Shown piece after piece: positions 12,887 through 23,545 of a stretch of DNA of 64,000 nucleotides. The position numbers and the translations under genes were made by a program. Where the stretch lies: the NCBI GenBank assembly GCA_965153355.1, contig OZ231126.1, positions 89,404,001 through 89,468,000 on the forward strand, read 5' to 3'. Below the pieces are notes generated by a model that was given only the letters and a program-made list of their open reading frames with translations, was not told the origin of the DNA and searched no databases. The DNA is from Flaccisagitta enflata. Taxonomy: Eukaryota > Chaetognatha > Sagittoidea > Aphragmophora. How positions within the stretch are numbered: position 1 is the stretch's first letter; every line of letters starts with the position of its first letter.

Positions 12887-13107
12887 AGCTTCGGAAATGA
12901 GAGAAGAGACACCATAAGGAAAATATATCCACCATGATACATCGTGAATCGGTCATTGACATGTACATGGTAACTCCCATAAACAAACGAATATTTCTGA
13001 CTTGCATTTGCTCCATATGAGTTCGTGTCCGTGGGCCTCTCGCGTCCATCGGTCTGTCCGTCCATCCGATACGCCCCGACACTGGGGTTGGTTCTTTCTA
13101 CAATCAT

Positions 13108-13770
13108 GGTAAAAGATATCGTCTCAGTAAAACAATATAGTTATTCATTGCTGTTATTTCTTGTAATGAATTTGATTTTTCTGTAGAAATGTTTAGCCTA
13201 GGTTTTCTTGGTACTAGATATCATCTGTCATTTTTTGGAGAGATATAAATGAAGGATTTTTGAACAATTTTGTACAATAAGTCCTTCAATTCTTATACTA
13301 TTTTTTCTTTTGCGCTTTCAGATCAAGGTATATTTATTTTGATATAAAATCTAAATGGTTTGGATTGGAAAAATCTGTTTGGTGGCGTTAGGCAGGTTTT
13401 TTGAAGCCCTTTTCCATAGTCACTAATTTTTATATATGATTTCATCATGATAAGCCAAGAAAAAGTGGAAACAAACAAATCCATATTTTACCTTTAACTT
13501 TTTTGCATTATTGCTGTTTGTTTCTTAGGTGAACATTTTTTCTTTTTGGCTCTAAAAAAAAAAATTGAGCTACTGAACTGTGCTTGATGGTATTTTGATG
13601 ATTTTTTTAAAGCTCTTTTCAGTGATTTCAATGTTGTTTTTTAAATTGTTTTATCATGAATCAGCTGTAAAGGTGAGACGATATTTCTGACCAAGATGGT
13701 ACCTCTAAGGAGAACGCTGCGGTACACTTGGAAGGTTATTTGAGGTCTTTTGACTTTTTGATCGGGTTGA
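13108..13770. other. AT-rich region with degenerate repeated units
   Basis: ATATCGTCTCA at 13116-13126 and its inverse near 13675 suggest the ends of an old foldback element. Inside, phrases like TAAAATCTAAATGG...GCTTGGTGGC recur (13346, 13580) and also occur at 58095-58380. No gene seen. Confidence 0.4.
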
Positions 13771-14076
13771 ATGGCGGAGGATTCGGAAAAAACAAAAGCT
13801 CTACAGAAAATTATTCAAAATTTCCAAAGCTGCTTGCTATCTCACAATCTTGATGATAGTTATTCAGCTTTAGTAAGAGATATTGATCCTTTTGTCATAA
13901 AGCTTAAGAGTCAAAATTTTGTATTCGAATCAATGATATCAAAGCGGCAAAGGCTTATTCAAATATTTCTACCGATAAGTGAGGAAATTGCAACACCACA
14001 TCGAAAAAAATATAAAGAAACAAATAATCTAAACGTTTCATTGATAAGACAAAGAAACAAACGTTGTCTAAATTGT

Positions 14077-14151
14077 TTAAATGTTGGCGATTTTGCGGAT
14101 CCAATCCCTGAGGAAAAGTGTTCTGGTGCCGAGAGAGGGACCCTCGGGAGC
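14077..14151 (-). CDS. Serine-protease homologue, last exon
   Basis: The acceptor CCTCTCTTTCAG (14163-14152, minus) is followed by 24 codons, APEGPSLGTRTLFLRDWIRK then IANI, and a TAA stop. The RDWIRKIANI ending matches the C-terminal helix of chymotrypsin-fold proteins (WI.k.n). The phase-0 start fits the phase-0 end of the exon at 14726-14944. The 154-codon plus-strand frame (13771-14235) over this exon is therefore probably chance or unrelated. Confidence 0.75.
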   Translation of the reverse strand, partial: APEGPSLGTRTLFLRDWIRKIANI

Positions 14152-14344
14152 CTGAAAGAGAGGAAAGAACAAAAGGCCGTTTACATGATCATCATCAGTC
14201 AATCAGTCAGCAATGCCGTTGCACAGCGGTGGTGATAATTTAGTAACACTAGTTGGGAAAGCCAAATTGAAAACGGACTGATCCGAGGACTTGCTGACTG
14301 ACTGACAGACAGACAAATGGTCACATGGAGAGACAGACAGATAG

Positions 14345-14725
14345 ACAGAAAGACAAACATAGCAACACAACGCTTATGTCACAAGGTTTTGCTGTGACGG
14401 CCTGATTGTGAACTTCCATTTGAATCTTACCCGCTGATGGATGAACGGACGGAAGGATGGAGGGGCGGACAAAACAACAAAGTAACACAACGCTTGCGTC
14501 ACGTGGCTCCGTTTTGACGGCTCAATTGATAACTCCCATATGGACATTGATGTACGGACAGACAAACCAACCGATATGGCAGCGCACTGCTTACGACGTG
14601 GTGGCCAAGTTAAGACTCCTATTTGAACTTACAACTAACAAACGGACGGGCAGAGAGTCTCTCCAGAGTCTCTGCCAGAGACCAACCGACAGACCAACCA
14701 ACCGACATGGCAACACGTCGCTTAC
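14345..14725 (-). repeat. Decayed tandem copies of the end of the protease exon
   Basis: Around 14373, 14493 and 14589 the sequence repeats the 3' end of the exon at 14726-14944 plus its donor (the GGGAGTT...CAACTGGGCC and GACGTAAGCG phrases on the minus strand), each separated by CGGACAGACAAACCAACCGA-type tract. Spacing is about 96-131 bp. Frames are broken, so these are non-coding partial copies in the intron. Confidence 0.7.
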
Positions 14726-14944
14726 GTCACAGGGCTCTGAAGTGGCGGCCCAGTTGAGAACTCCCATTTGGAGATGCCCCCCGGTCTTCAGTGGGCAGAG
14801 AATCGGTGATCCCCACGGCTTGATGAAAGCGTTGACATCTTCACGACAGAACAAGTCGCTGTCAAAGTCCAAGCAAATCCCTTGCTCACTCAGTTCGCCG
14901 TAATGAGCGAGGCATGTGGAGGAGTCGGGGAAGGACACGGCCAA
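14726..14944 (-). CDS. Serine-protease homologue, exon with lost active-site serine
   Basis: 73 codons, phase 0 at both ends, between acceptor CCTTTACAACACAG and strong donor GACGTAAGC. The peptide starts LAVSFPDSSTCLAHYGELSE, continues QGICLDFDSDLFC, and includes KPWGSPILC and LQMGVLNWA. The Cys pattern and the GSPILC...GVLNW spacing match the chymotrypsin segment around GDSGGPLVC...GVVSWG. At the catalytic position KPWGSP replaces GDSGGP, so Ser195 and Asp194 are absent. Joined directly to the exon at 20027-20231, the line NNLY/LAVSF aligns with the family (LQQASLPLL...C) without a gap. The 5.1-kb intron holds the 29-bp satellite and an (ATC)n array. Confidence 0.8.
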
Positions 14945-15244
14945 CTGTGTTGTAAAGGAGATGTACATTAGCCTGTACTGAAATGACTAAATCCAAAAAA
15001 ATCAAAATTCTATGAGCAGTTCATGTTGTGGAGCTGTCTTGGGCTTATATTGTCATCGTTTTCAGCTTTAAAAGTTAACGTCTTAGTTGCCGCGCCTTAC
15101 ATTGAACTTTCTATGGGTCAATAGAAAACAACTAGTGGCGTTCGCCATATTGTGTTCCACAAAACTTGATTTTGCATGAAAAAGAAAGGCAACAATTCAT
15201 AAAACATTTCTAATAATAATAACCGGACAAATCTGTGTTGTAGA

Positions 15245-15435
15245 TAATGGCCGCCTGTGGGCGGCCTAACTACCAAGTGGGCGACCTCACTGCCACTTAT
15301 AGGCGGCCTCCCATTGCCACCTGCAGGCGGTCCAACTGCCGCCTGTGGGCGGTCCCACTGCCGCCTGTAGGCGGTCCCACTGCTGCCTGTGGGCGGTCCC
15401 ACTGCCGCCTGTGGGCGGTCCCACTGCCACTGCCG
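15245..15435. repeat. GGGCGGTCCCACTGCCGCCTGT minisatellite
   Basis: About eight copies of a 22-24 bp GC-rich unit, directly followed by (GT)n at 15438-15502. Confidence 0.9.
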
Positions 15436-15437
15436 CC

Positions 15438-15439
15438 TC

Positions 15440-15502
<63 letters not shown>
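15438..15502. repeat. (GT)n microsatellite
   Basis: GT array with two TTTG interruptions, linking the GC minisatellite to the 29-bp satellite. Confidence 0.97.
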
Positions 15503-15519
15503 GGAAAGCAGTGTTATGC

Positions 15520-16534
15520 GACATACAGTGGAGAACGATAGTCTGTAAGACATACATTGGAACAAACTGGGTGGTGCGCCATACATCAGAGAAAACTGGG
15601 GGGTGTAACATACCTTGGAGAATTCTGGTCTGTGTAACATACATTGGAGAAAACTGGGTGGTGTGATATATATTGGAGATTTCTGGGCTGTGACATTCAT
15701 CGGGGAAAACTTGATGGTGTGACATACATTGGAGAATTTTGGGCTGTGTGACATACATTGGAAAAAACTAGGTGGCAGGCCTGTATATTCTTGAGTTTCC
15801 CCCCCCCCCCCCGGTGGGTCTGAAGATGGGGAAGGAAATGAAAGGGGGAAAAAAGAGAAAAAAAGGAAATTTGGGGAAAATATAACTTTTTACAGTACCA
15901 AATCATGAAACTCAAAGAGTAAAACATAATTTAACACTATTTAAACCTTAACTACATAGTTTTATTGCTATATGGGGAAGAAAATCATTGATATAAAAAT
16001 GCAACGCGACATGTCGCAGGGAAGAAAATCAAAGGCAAGGGGGGGGGGAAATCAAAAGCGACTCAAGAATATACACCCCTGCTAGGCGGTGTGACACACA
16101 ATGGAGAATTCTAGGGTGTGTGACGTACATCGAAGAAAACTGAGTGGTGTGACAAACATTCTGGGCTGTGTGACATACATTGGAGAAAGCTGGGTGGTGT
16201 GACATACATCGGAGAAAACTGGGTGGTGTGACATACATTGGAGAATTCTGGGCTGTGTGACATCCATCGGAGAAAACTGGGTAGTGTGACATACATTGGA
16301 GAATTCTGGGCTGTATGAGATACATTGGAGAAATCTGGTTGGTGTGACATACATTGGAGAATTCTGGGCTGTGTGACATACATCGGCAAAAACTTGGTAG
16401 TGTGACATATATCAGAGAGTTATAGGGTGTGTGACATACATCGGATAATTCTGGGTTGAGTGACAGACATTGGAGAATTCTGGGCTGTGTGACATACATT
16501 GGAAACTGGGTTGTGTGACATACATAGGAATATC
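15520..16534. repeat. 29-bp satellite array, block 1 (interrupted at 15776-16081)
   Basis: Two alternating 29-bp monomers, GACATACATTGGAGAATTCT+GGGCTGTGT and GACATACATCGGAGAAAACT+GGGTGGTGT, give a 58-bp higher-order unit. It is cut by a 306-bp TIR element. On the minus strand the monomer lacks stops, which creates long repeat-peptide frames of 29-residue period. Confidence 0.95.
15776..16081 (+). mobile_element. 306-bp TIR element with 8-bp target duplication
   Basis: Ends CAGGCCTGTATATTCTTGAG and, inverted at the right, CAGGGGTGTATATTCTTGAG. It sits inside the satellite between CTAGGTGG (15768-15775) and CTAGGCGG (16082-16089), an 8-bp duplication with one mismatch that is also the satellite's own sequence. 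Length, CAGG tips and 8-bp duplication fit a hAT-type MITE. An inverted copy is at 60305-60608 and a fragment at 57385-57475. Confidence 0.85.
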
Positions 16535-17319
16535 CCATATTGGTATGGTTTTTCACAACATTGCCTCTGGTAAATAGTTTATCTTTTGGTAACTAGTTCA
16601 TCCTGAGGTGATTTGACATTTTTAACAATTGGAATGAAATATTACAGAAATTTTGAATTCAAGATTTTGGGGTTAACATAGGATTTTTGAGAGGGTTGTT
16701 TCAGGAGGAAGAGAGTTTGAGTTTCTTGCTATCTTTGGTATATGAGGAGTATAAGAAGGTGCCCAGATGGATATGGTCTCTTCATATGGTCGCCATATTT
16801 ATCAAGTGTTTTTTGTGGTCTGCATATCTCATATATAGAAAGAAATTGGTTACCCTTTTCTAAATGTTGCACAACTTTTGACAAGTCCTATGATAGTTTC
16901 TGAAGAGGGAATGTTTTTTCAGAAATTTAAAGGATAGTTGTGATGGGTTAGGATTAAACACCAGTAAGAGCTCCAAAGGCTCTTGTCCTTATTTTAGATA
17001 TTGTTGAGTAGTAATGTTGTCCAACTTTCATATTATTCAGTACCTTGGTATGGAATGCCGGCGGTCCTGTATGGTTGATCCTCGATTCTTGCCTCTAAGG
17101 GTATGTTTTTTTACAACATTGTAAATGTTGCATAACTTTTGACAAGTCCTATGATAGTTTCTGAAGAGGGAATGTTTTAAAGGATAGTTGTGATGGGTCC
17201 GGAGCTCCAAAGGCTCTTGTCCTTATTTTAGATATTGTTCAGTAGTAATTTTGTCCAACTTTCATACCTCACACACGGAAAATCCCATTAAACTTTGGTG
17301 TTCTTCTTTTGTGGAACAC
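16535..17319. repeat. Satellite-flanking unit with internal duplication
   Basis: About 150 bp are duplicated: 16857-17035 and 17125-17268 share AACTTTTGACAAGTCCTATG, the AGTTTCTGAAGAGGGAATG block and GCTCCAAAGGCTCTTGTCC. The phrase CCTTGG...ATG(C/T)CCGGCGG recurs at 17043 and 18328, next to satellite edges. No gene. Confidence 0.7.
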
Positions 17320-18330
17320 AAAAAACTGGGTGGTGTGACATACATCGGAGGAAACTGGGTGGTGTGACATACATTACAGAATTCTGGGCTTTGTGACATA
17401 CATAGGAGAAAACTGGGTGGTGCGACATACATTGGAGAATTCTGGGCTGTGTGACATAAATTGGAGAAAACTGGGTGGTGCGACAAACATTGGAGAAAAC
17501 TGGGTGGTGTCACATACATTGGAGAAAACTTAGTGTTGTGACATACATTGGAGAAATCTGGGCTCTGTGACATACATTGGAGAAAACAGGGTAGTGCAAC
17601 ATGCATTGGAGAAAACTGGGAGGTGTGACATACATTGGAGAATTCTGGGCTGTGTGACAAACATTGGAGAAAACTGGGTGGTGTGACATACATCAGAGAA
17701 TTCTGGGTTGCGTGACATACATTGGAGAAAAGTGATGGGTATGACATACATCGGAGAATTCTGGGCTGTGTGACATACATTGGAGAAAACTGGGTGGTGT
17801 AACATACATCGGAGAATTCTGGGCTGTGTAACATACATTGAAGAAAAGTTGGTGGTGTGAAATACATTGGAGAATTCTGGGCTTTGTGACATACATTAGA
17901 GAAATCTGGGTGGTGTGACATACATCGGAGAATTCTGGGCTGTGTGACATTCATTGGAGAAAACTGGGTGATGTGACAAACATTGGAGAAAACTGGGTGG
18001 TGTGACATACAGCAGAGAATTCTGGGCTGTGTGACATACATTGGAGAAAACTGGGTGATGTGACATACATTGGAGAAAACTGGGTGGTGTGACATACAGC
18101 AGAGAATTCTGGGTTGGGTGACATACATTGGAGAAAAGTGGATGGTGTGACATACATTGGAGAATTCTGGGCTTTGTAACATACATTGGAGAAAACCGGG
18201 TGGTGTGACATACATCGGAGAATTCTGGGCTGTGTGACATTCATTGGAGAAAACTGGGTGGTGTGACATACATTGGAGAAAACTGGGTGATGTGACATAC
18301 ATCGAAAAAAAACTGGGTGGTGTGACCTTG
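17320..18330. repeat. 29-bp satellite array, block 2
   Basis: About 35 monomers of the two alternating 29-bp types. It starts right after an imperfect hairpin GTGTTC...GAACAC plus A-run (17299-17325). The 346-codon minus-strand frame here is repeat translation. Confidence 0.95.
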
Positions 18331-18920
18331 GATTAGAATGTCCGGCGGTTGCAATAAGCTTGACCTCGATTCTTTCCTATAAGGGTATGGTTTCTTAACA
18401 ATGTTACCCTCGGGTGATTTGTTGAATTTTGGTTAAACAGGTAACAATCATTGCCCTTGACTACTTTTGGTAAGCAGTTTTCTTTTGGGTAGATTAGAAA
18501 GAAAGTTTTTCAGATTCTGTTTTATGGAAAACTAGGAGTGGTGCGCGTATTAACTAGTCAGTGAAGGTTCACAAGGCCCTATTCCATTTATTTTAGTTTG
18601 GGTATAGTGAGGGATATTGTTCCACCTCTCATAGCATGAATAAAAACTCGTGCCACTGGGAGAAGCTAAAAAAGGGTCTTACCCTGGATATTTCATGAAG
18701 TTTAGAATCTTCTTTGTTTTGTATTTTTCCTATTTCTTTCTATTAAGTTAAGAGTGAAAAGGATTTTAGATGAATTGCCCTGAAAGACGACAACTTCCTT
18801 CTTCTATCTAACATCACTTGTTGATGTTTAAGATAATCGCTTTCTTCTTATTCAATAACAGAGAATGTTTTGAATGAAAATTAGACAAGGGAAAGGCGGT
18901 GAAATCAAAAGTTCTGAATG
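18331..18920. other. AT-rich spacer between satellite blocks
   Basis: Related at its left edge to 17043-17120; otherwise unique with no gene seen. Confidence 0.4.
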
Positions 18921-18923
18921 CAG

Positions 18924-19132
18924 CAGAGAATTCTTGGTTGTGTGACATACATTGGAGAAAACTGGGTGGTGTGACATACATCAGAGAATTCTGGGCTGTT
19001 TGACATACATCAGAGAGAACGGGGTGGTGTGACATATATCATACATAAGAAAAATCTGTATTGCGTGACAAACGTACAGACAGACAGACAGAAACTCCCA
19101 ATATTTAGTGTTCCACCAACGTGGAACACAAA
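18924..19132 (+). repeat. 29-bp satellite block 3 ending in a terminal hairpin
   Basis: Four to five monomers, then a (ACAG)n tract (19077-19091), then the hairpin GTGTTCCACCAACGTGGAACAC (19110-19131) and an A-run. The order tract-hairpin-A-run mirrors the family A 3' end with a different hairpin sequence. Confidence 0.7.
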
Positions 19133-19623
19133 AATTTCAAATTGCTCAAATCAAACTTTTGACAGCAGATTTGAAATCTGCATGAAAAAAAAAAACTGAT
19201 TGTTGAAAGTGCTTTTCTTTTTTCAAAATTCCTTCGGGATCATTACCGAAATCCCTGCTAAAGATTCTTAAAAAAGGTAAGTTCAACAATGTTACAAAGA
19301 AATTAAAAGGAAAGATATGTTTCGCGATATTTGACAGCACTTTTGACCACCTTCTAGATGGAATATCAAAAAAAGGTAAACACTTTCAATTGTTAGTTTT
19401 TTCTGCAGATTCTAAATCTGCAAACAGAATTGGAATTTGAATATTTTGAAATTTTTGATTTCCTCTAGGGTTAAGGATAAATGAAGGTAAGGCGCGGCCA
19501 CCTAAAAGTGGAATTTCAAAGCCAATATTGATTTCAATAAAAACCTGAGACAGTACCACAACATGCACTGCTCGTAGAATGTTGATTTTATTGTTTTTTG
19601 TCATTTAGGTACAGGCTAATGTA

Positions 19624-19625
<2 letters not shown>

Positions 19626-19679
<54 letters not shown>

Positions 19680-19713
19680 ATCATCATCATCATCATCATC
19701 ATCGTCATCATCG

Positions 19714-19763
<50 letters not shown>

Positions 19764-19784
19764 GTCATTATCATCATTTTCATT

Positions 19785-19861
<77 letters not shown>

Positions 19862-19862
19862 T

Positions 19863-19899
<37 letters not shown>

Positions 19900-19900
19900 G

Positions 19901-19933
<33 letters not shown>

Positions 19934-19935
19934 TC
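19626..19935. repeat. (ATC)n microsatellite, about 310 bp
   Basis: Trinucleotide array with few interruptions. Poly-His, poly-Met and poly-Asp frames are translations of it. Confidence 0.98.
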
Positions 19936-20026
19936 ATCATCCTGTAAAATGTAAGAGTATGATTGTATGTGTGTAAGTGTCTGTGGGTATCTGTGTAATC
20001 ATGATTGCCTTTTGTTTCATCGAGAC

Positions 20027-20231
20027 GTATAAGTTATTCGGCATATCGAGTCCCCATCCTCGAATGAAGCAGTTTTGCATCCCGCCGATAATTTGTTGTT
20101 GATGCTTCGCGTTTTCCGGCAGACAAACTGAAGCCACGTCTTCGCCCGAAAAGTCGATGGAAGAAGACAACTCCACCAACGCCACGTCGTTTGGAGAGGC
20201 TCGTCCAGTGAAGCCGGGATAACGCACAATT
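20027..20231 (-). CDS. Serine-protease homologue, exon with Asp102 region
   Basis: 68 complete codons plus one leading nucleotide. After acceptor CCAATCATAAG the peptide is IVRYPGFTGRASPNDVALVE, then LSSSIDFSGEDVASVCLPEN and IIGGMQNCFIRGWG. NDVALVEL is the family's DIALL segment with the catalytic Asp retained; VCLP and C..RGWG follow at normal spacing. The leading A completes AG from exon 21604-21668, giving VKR/IVRYP, a typical join. The donor TACGTCTCG is weak. The 3' neighbour is the (ATC)n array. Confidence 0.85.
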
Positions 20232-20650
20232 CTTATGATTGGATTGGGGAAAACTACACTCTTTTTTTAATAAGAACGCCATTTTTTGGGCAAGCCTTCA
20301 ATGTTCTTAAATTTTTTGCTGTTTCAAGGCTTGAACGTTCTTAAAATGTTTTTAATCTAATGTATATGATTTGGAGTATAGTATAGTAGTATACTTATAA
20401 ATAGTGTTATAGTATAAAGTAATAGACATGTTTTAAGTATTATGATGCGTATCAAAATACACATTGATACTACATACTGTAGTTTTAAACTTATATATCT
20501 ATCTCTATCTTTGATAATACTTGTTTTAATGGTAAAAAAAATTTTCATTTTAAAATGTTTCAATGTTCTTAGCTATGTTCTTAAATTTTTAAAGATTTTA
20601 AGCATAACATTCTTATAAACTTGGTTCTTATAAAAAAAAGAAGAGTCAAA

Positions 20651-20840
20651 CAAGGATCGCATATACATATGGTCTGCGGAGCCCGTAGTAGAAGCGCTCA
20701 CGGGGCTCACATTTGCGGGCAGGAGGGCAGGAGCAACGAAAAAGAAACTTGTTTTAGATATTTGACACAGCCATACAGAAAGGGAAAATGTGATCGACGG
20801 ATGGGCGTTAAGAAGAACGGACCGACGGACATACAGTAGC
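20651..20840 (+). mobile_element. Family A element, strongly diverged
   Basis: CAAGGATCGCATATACATAT start, GGGCAGGAGGGCAGGAGCAA block, a GATCGACGGATGGGCG...GACCGACGGACAT tract; terminal hairpin not preserved. Confidence 0.5.
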
Positions 20841-20969
20841 AGTCGACAAACCAACGATTTTTACGGGACCATGGATCTTTGAGAAAGAGCATCAGAGAGT
20901 GAACCAGTAATCTTATTTTCAAGTTAAGATGTACAAGAATGTAACCAATTTCACTGTCACAAATCTGTA

Positions 20970-21572
20970 CAGTGGGGTTCGTGGAATAACAGCCTAAACT
21001 GGAGGATGGTATTTAAGTGTCTTAATTTCATTTGACAAACTTGATATTTGAAAATTAAATTGTTCACTCGGTGCTTTTGTCCCTGAGTTTTTCGGTTGCT
21101 ATGGAAACCAAAAATATTTTTTTGAATGTTTATACAATTTTAATATCGATATTTTGATAAATATTATCAGGGAACATTGCTCAGAATTAAATTTGCTACA
21201 ACTTTCCCACAGTATGTTCTGTAAGAATATTGCTTGTTAAGCAGTTGCTAGGGAGCATCATTTAGCGGTTGCTAGGTGTGATGCCCCCTAGCAAGGGCCA
21301 AACGAGCAATATTCTTACAGAACATACTGTAGGAAAGTTGTAGCAAATCTAATTTTGAGCAATGTTACCTAGCAATATTTCTTGAAATATTGATATCTTA
21401 GTAGTTATAAATGTTTGAAAAAAAAAAATTTTGGTTTCCATAGCAACCGAAAAACTCAGGGACAAAAGCATCAAGTGAACAACTTATATTTTAAATATCA
21501 AGTTTGTCAATTGAAATTAAGACACTTAAATACATTCCTCCAGTCTAGGCTGTTATTCCACGAACCCCACTG
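20970..21572. mobile_element. TA-flanked foldback element (603 bp)
   Basis: Near-symmetrical inverted arms: CAGTGGGGTTCGTGGAATAA (20970 onward) mirrors 21553-21572, and similarity continues inward through AGGGACAAAAGC and CCATAGCAACC to the centre. TA on both sides (20968-20969, 21573-21574). It lies in the intron between two protease exons, 31 bp from exon 21604-21668. It shares inner sequence (GGTTGCTAGGGAGCATCA-like, ACAGAACATACTGT) with 51093-51655. Confidence 0.85.
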
Positions 21573-21603
21573 TAGCCTTCCTAATTCATGTTTTGAGACG
21601 TAC

Positions 21604-21668
21604 CTTTTCACTCGTAATGTCTGTTCGTGTCCAGAAACCTCCCTTAAATCCTCCTCGTTAGCCACCAC
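21604..21668 (-). CDS. Serine-protease homologue, 65-nt exon
   Basis: Acceptor CCATGTTCCAG, then 21 codons VVANEEDLREVSGHEQTLRV K plus AG, and a consensus donor AAAAG/GTACGT. It matches the strand after the TAAHC loop of chymotrypsin-fold proteins (v..GE..l....g.EQ...V). The two hanging nucleotides AG join to A of exon 20027-20231, giving Arg. Upstream exon 23130-23273 ends in phase 0 with PEKWR, so the join reads KWR/VVANEEDL, the expected W.V..G motif. Confidence 0.85.
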
Positions 21669-21711
21669 CTGGAACATGGACAGAGGGATTGCAAAGCCCA
21701 TGTTTATCATC

Positions 21712-22782
21712 TAACTAGGCTAACCATGCATTTCGGCGGGAGCAGTGGTGCAAAAATCGCCTGTAAACGCTAAAAAAAAAAGAAGAAAGTTTAGGGTGAA
21801 GTGGGGTAAAATGGGTCACTTTTTCGAATGTTTCTTTAATATTGCGTAACTTATTGACAAAATGAAGAATTTTACGGATGGTTATGGACATTGTGTGTTT
21901 CCTCCACCACCACGAAAAAGGAAATTGCCTTCAAAAAGATCTGTGTAGGGGGCAGCCCTCCTTTTTGTGAACGGGTAAGTGACCCATTTTACCCCACTCA
22001 GGTGGGGTAAAGTGGGTCACCTACTTTTTTCTCAATAATATCCACAATTTCTTTATCTAAAGTGATCAATTCTTACGTATTAGTAAAAAAAGAATAGTTA
22101 TTTACTTCAGTTGAGCCAAAAGTATTATAAAACGGTAAATATTGTTGAGTTTTGATTAAAATGATATGCAAATGATGTTTTGATATCAAATGAAAAATTT
22201 TCATTAAAAAGCTTTAAAAAAGGATAGAAAAATATGGAAATGGGGAAAATGAGCTTTATATCACGTACTTTTACCCAAGAGCTGGGATAGCAAGCTTTTT
22301 GCTGAAAATTTGGTGATTTTTGCAGGGTGACCTATTTTACCCCACATTACTAAAAATTGAATTTTTAGCTAAATTAAGATAAAAACTGAAAAACATCACT
22401 GTCCACGTTTGACCACCCATCCGTAGTATGTAGGCGATGGGCAATGATTTTCTTCTTCCATTTGGTCTCCACGGCAACCAGAAGTTGGTTTCATGACCAG
22501 CGACCCCAAAATCATTTATTTGTAAACATTATTGCATTACACATCAGTGCATTTAAGAATTGGGGCAAATGTTTGTCTTGGAGTACTACAAGGCATCCTT
22601 CTTTTCATAACAGATGAAAAATTCGCTTCATTTCACTAGATTATTTCAGCATTAAAAAGAAATTCAAGTGACCCATTTTACCCCGCTGACCCATTTTACC
22701 CCACTCTACCCTAACGGATAGATCGATGGACGGTCAGACAGACAAAGCGGGTTGTGGAATGTAGAGTCGCGTGCATGCGACT
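21712..22782 (+). mobile_element. Family A element split by a 918-bp TIR element
   Basis: Left part AACTAGGCTAACCATGC... with GGCGGGAGCAGTGGTGCA and CGCCTGTAAACGC; right part GATCGATGGACGGTCAGAC, ACAAAGCGGGTTGTGG and hairpin AGTCGCGTGCATGCGACT. The insertion occupies 21794-22711. Confidence 0.75.
21794..22711. mobile_element. TA-flanked TIR element, GGGTRRAGTGGGGTAAAA tips
   Basis: Tips GGGTGAAGTGGGGTAAAATG and, inverted, GGGTAGAGTGGGGTAAAATG, flanked by TA (21792-21793, 22712-22713). Further inverted copies lie inside: a 19-bp-arm palindrome at about 21980-22021 (GTGACCCATTTTACCCCAC, loop TCAG, inverse), and single copies near 22325 and 22668. No transposase frame. A Tc1/mariner-type non-autonomous element is the likeliest class. 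Confidence 0.8.
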
Positions 22783-22814
22783 TTTTTTTCATAAAACAGA
22801 AGATGAGTACTTTG

Positions 22815-23060
22815 TAGTCGCGACTCTACAAGTCACTTTTTGTCCGGTCGGTCGGTTGGTCGGTTGGTCGGTCACAAAACTGTTTTAAAGGCTTTTTAAA
22901 GCGTATTTTATGTCTGAATGATAGGAAAGAAACTTTGTTGAGTGAACAGCTATTTCAGATGTCTTTTTGAAAAAAAATTGTTTGTCTGTCTGTCTGTCTG
23001 CCTGCTTTTTTTTTTTTGAAAGTGCCGACTAACGCGACTTAGGTCTAATGACCTTGTTTT
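22815..23060 (-). mobile_element. Family A element (GACCTTG start subtype)
   Basis: On the minus strand: CAAGGTCATTAGACC, AAGTCGCGTTAGTCGGC, a CAGACAGACAGAC tract, unique filler, then CCGACCAACCGACC tract and TGTAGAGTCGCGACTA. Confidence 0.7.
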
Positions 23061-23129
23061 ATCAGAGATCAGGCATCTAAGAAACTATAGGCTACTTAGC
23101 ACTATACAACCCTTTATTGATCTTCATAC

Positions 23130-23273
23130 CCGCCATTTCTCTGGCTTGTCGTTTCCCCAGTTGTTGAAGCAATTTGCGGCAGTAAGAATCCACTTTTCCG
23201 AGATGATGCTTCCGGTGCACTCGTGGAAGTAGTTGGTCCCATGCGTCGAAAACACCGCTTTCTGAAGCGACAC
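23130..23273 (-). CDS. Serine-protease homologue, exon with catalytic His replaced
   Basis: 48 codons, phase 0 at both ends, acceptor CGACAAATAG and donor CGG/GTATGA. The peptide begins VSLQKAVFSTHGTNYFHECT and continues GSIISEKWILTAANCF. This is the VSLQ...H.CGGSLIS..WVLTAAHC block of the chymotrypsin fold; TAANC has Asn where the catalytic His stands. The Cys pair of that loop is kept. With the lost Ser in 14726-14944, two of three catalytic residues are absent although frames and splice sites are intact. Confidence 0.85.
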
Positions 23274-23328
23274 CTATTTGTCGAATCCGGAATTGCCGTG
23301 TAGTAAGCTTTCATTCATCTGTCCTCTC

Positions 23329-23545
23329 ATCATTCATTCATTCATTCATTCATTCATTCATTCATTCATTCATTCATTCATTCATTCATTCATTCTCTCA
23401 TTCATTTATACATTCATTCATTCATCCATTCATTCATTCATTCATTCATTCATTCATTCATTCATTCATTCATTCATTTATTCATTCATTCATTCATTCA
23501 TTATCACATTCATTCATGCAATCAATCAATCAATCAATCAATCAT
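23329..23545. repeat. (ATTC)n microsatellite
   Basis: Array with minor variants, turning into (AATC)n at 23517-23543. Confidence 0.97.

Noticed and set aside
12840-12920. VYVGQTGNHLQEAI reading on the minus strand, resembling a GIY-YIG start
   Set aside because: The R..EH continuation and all other motifs are missing, and the short duplicated DNA is better seen as a repeat.
13771-14235. 154-codon plus-strand frame starting MAEDSEKTKALQ with a fair start context
   Set aside because: It runs antisense over the protease's last exon (14077-14151), shows no known motif, and ends in repeat sequence. A real 5' part cannot be excluded.
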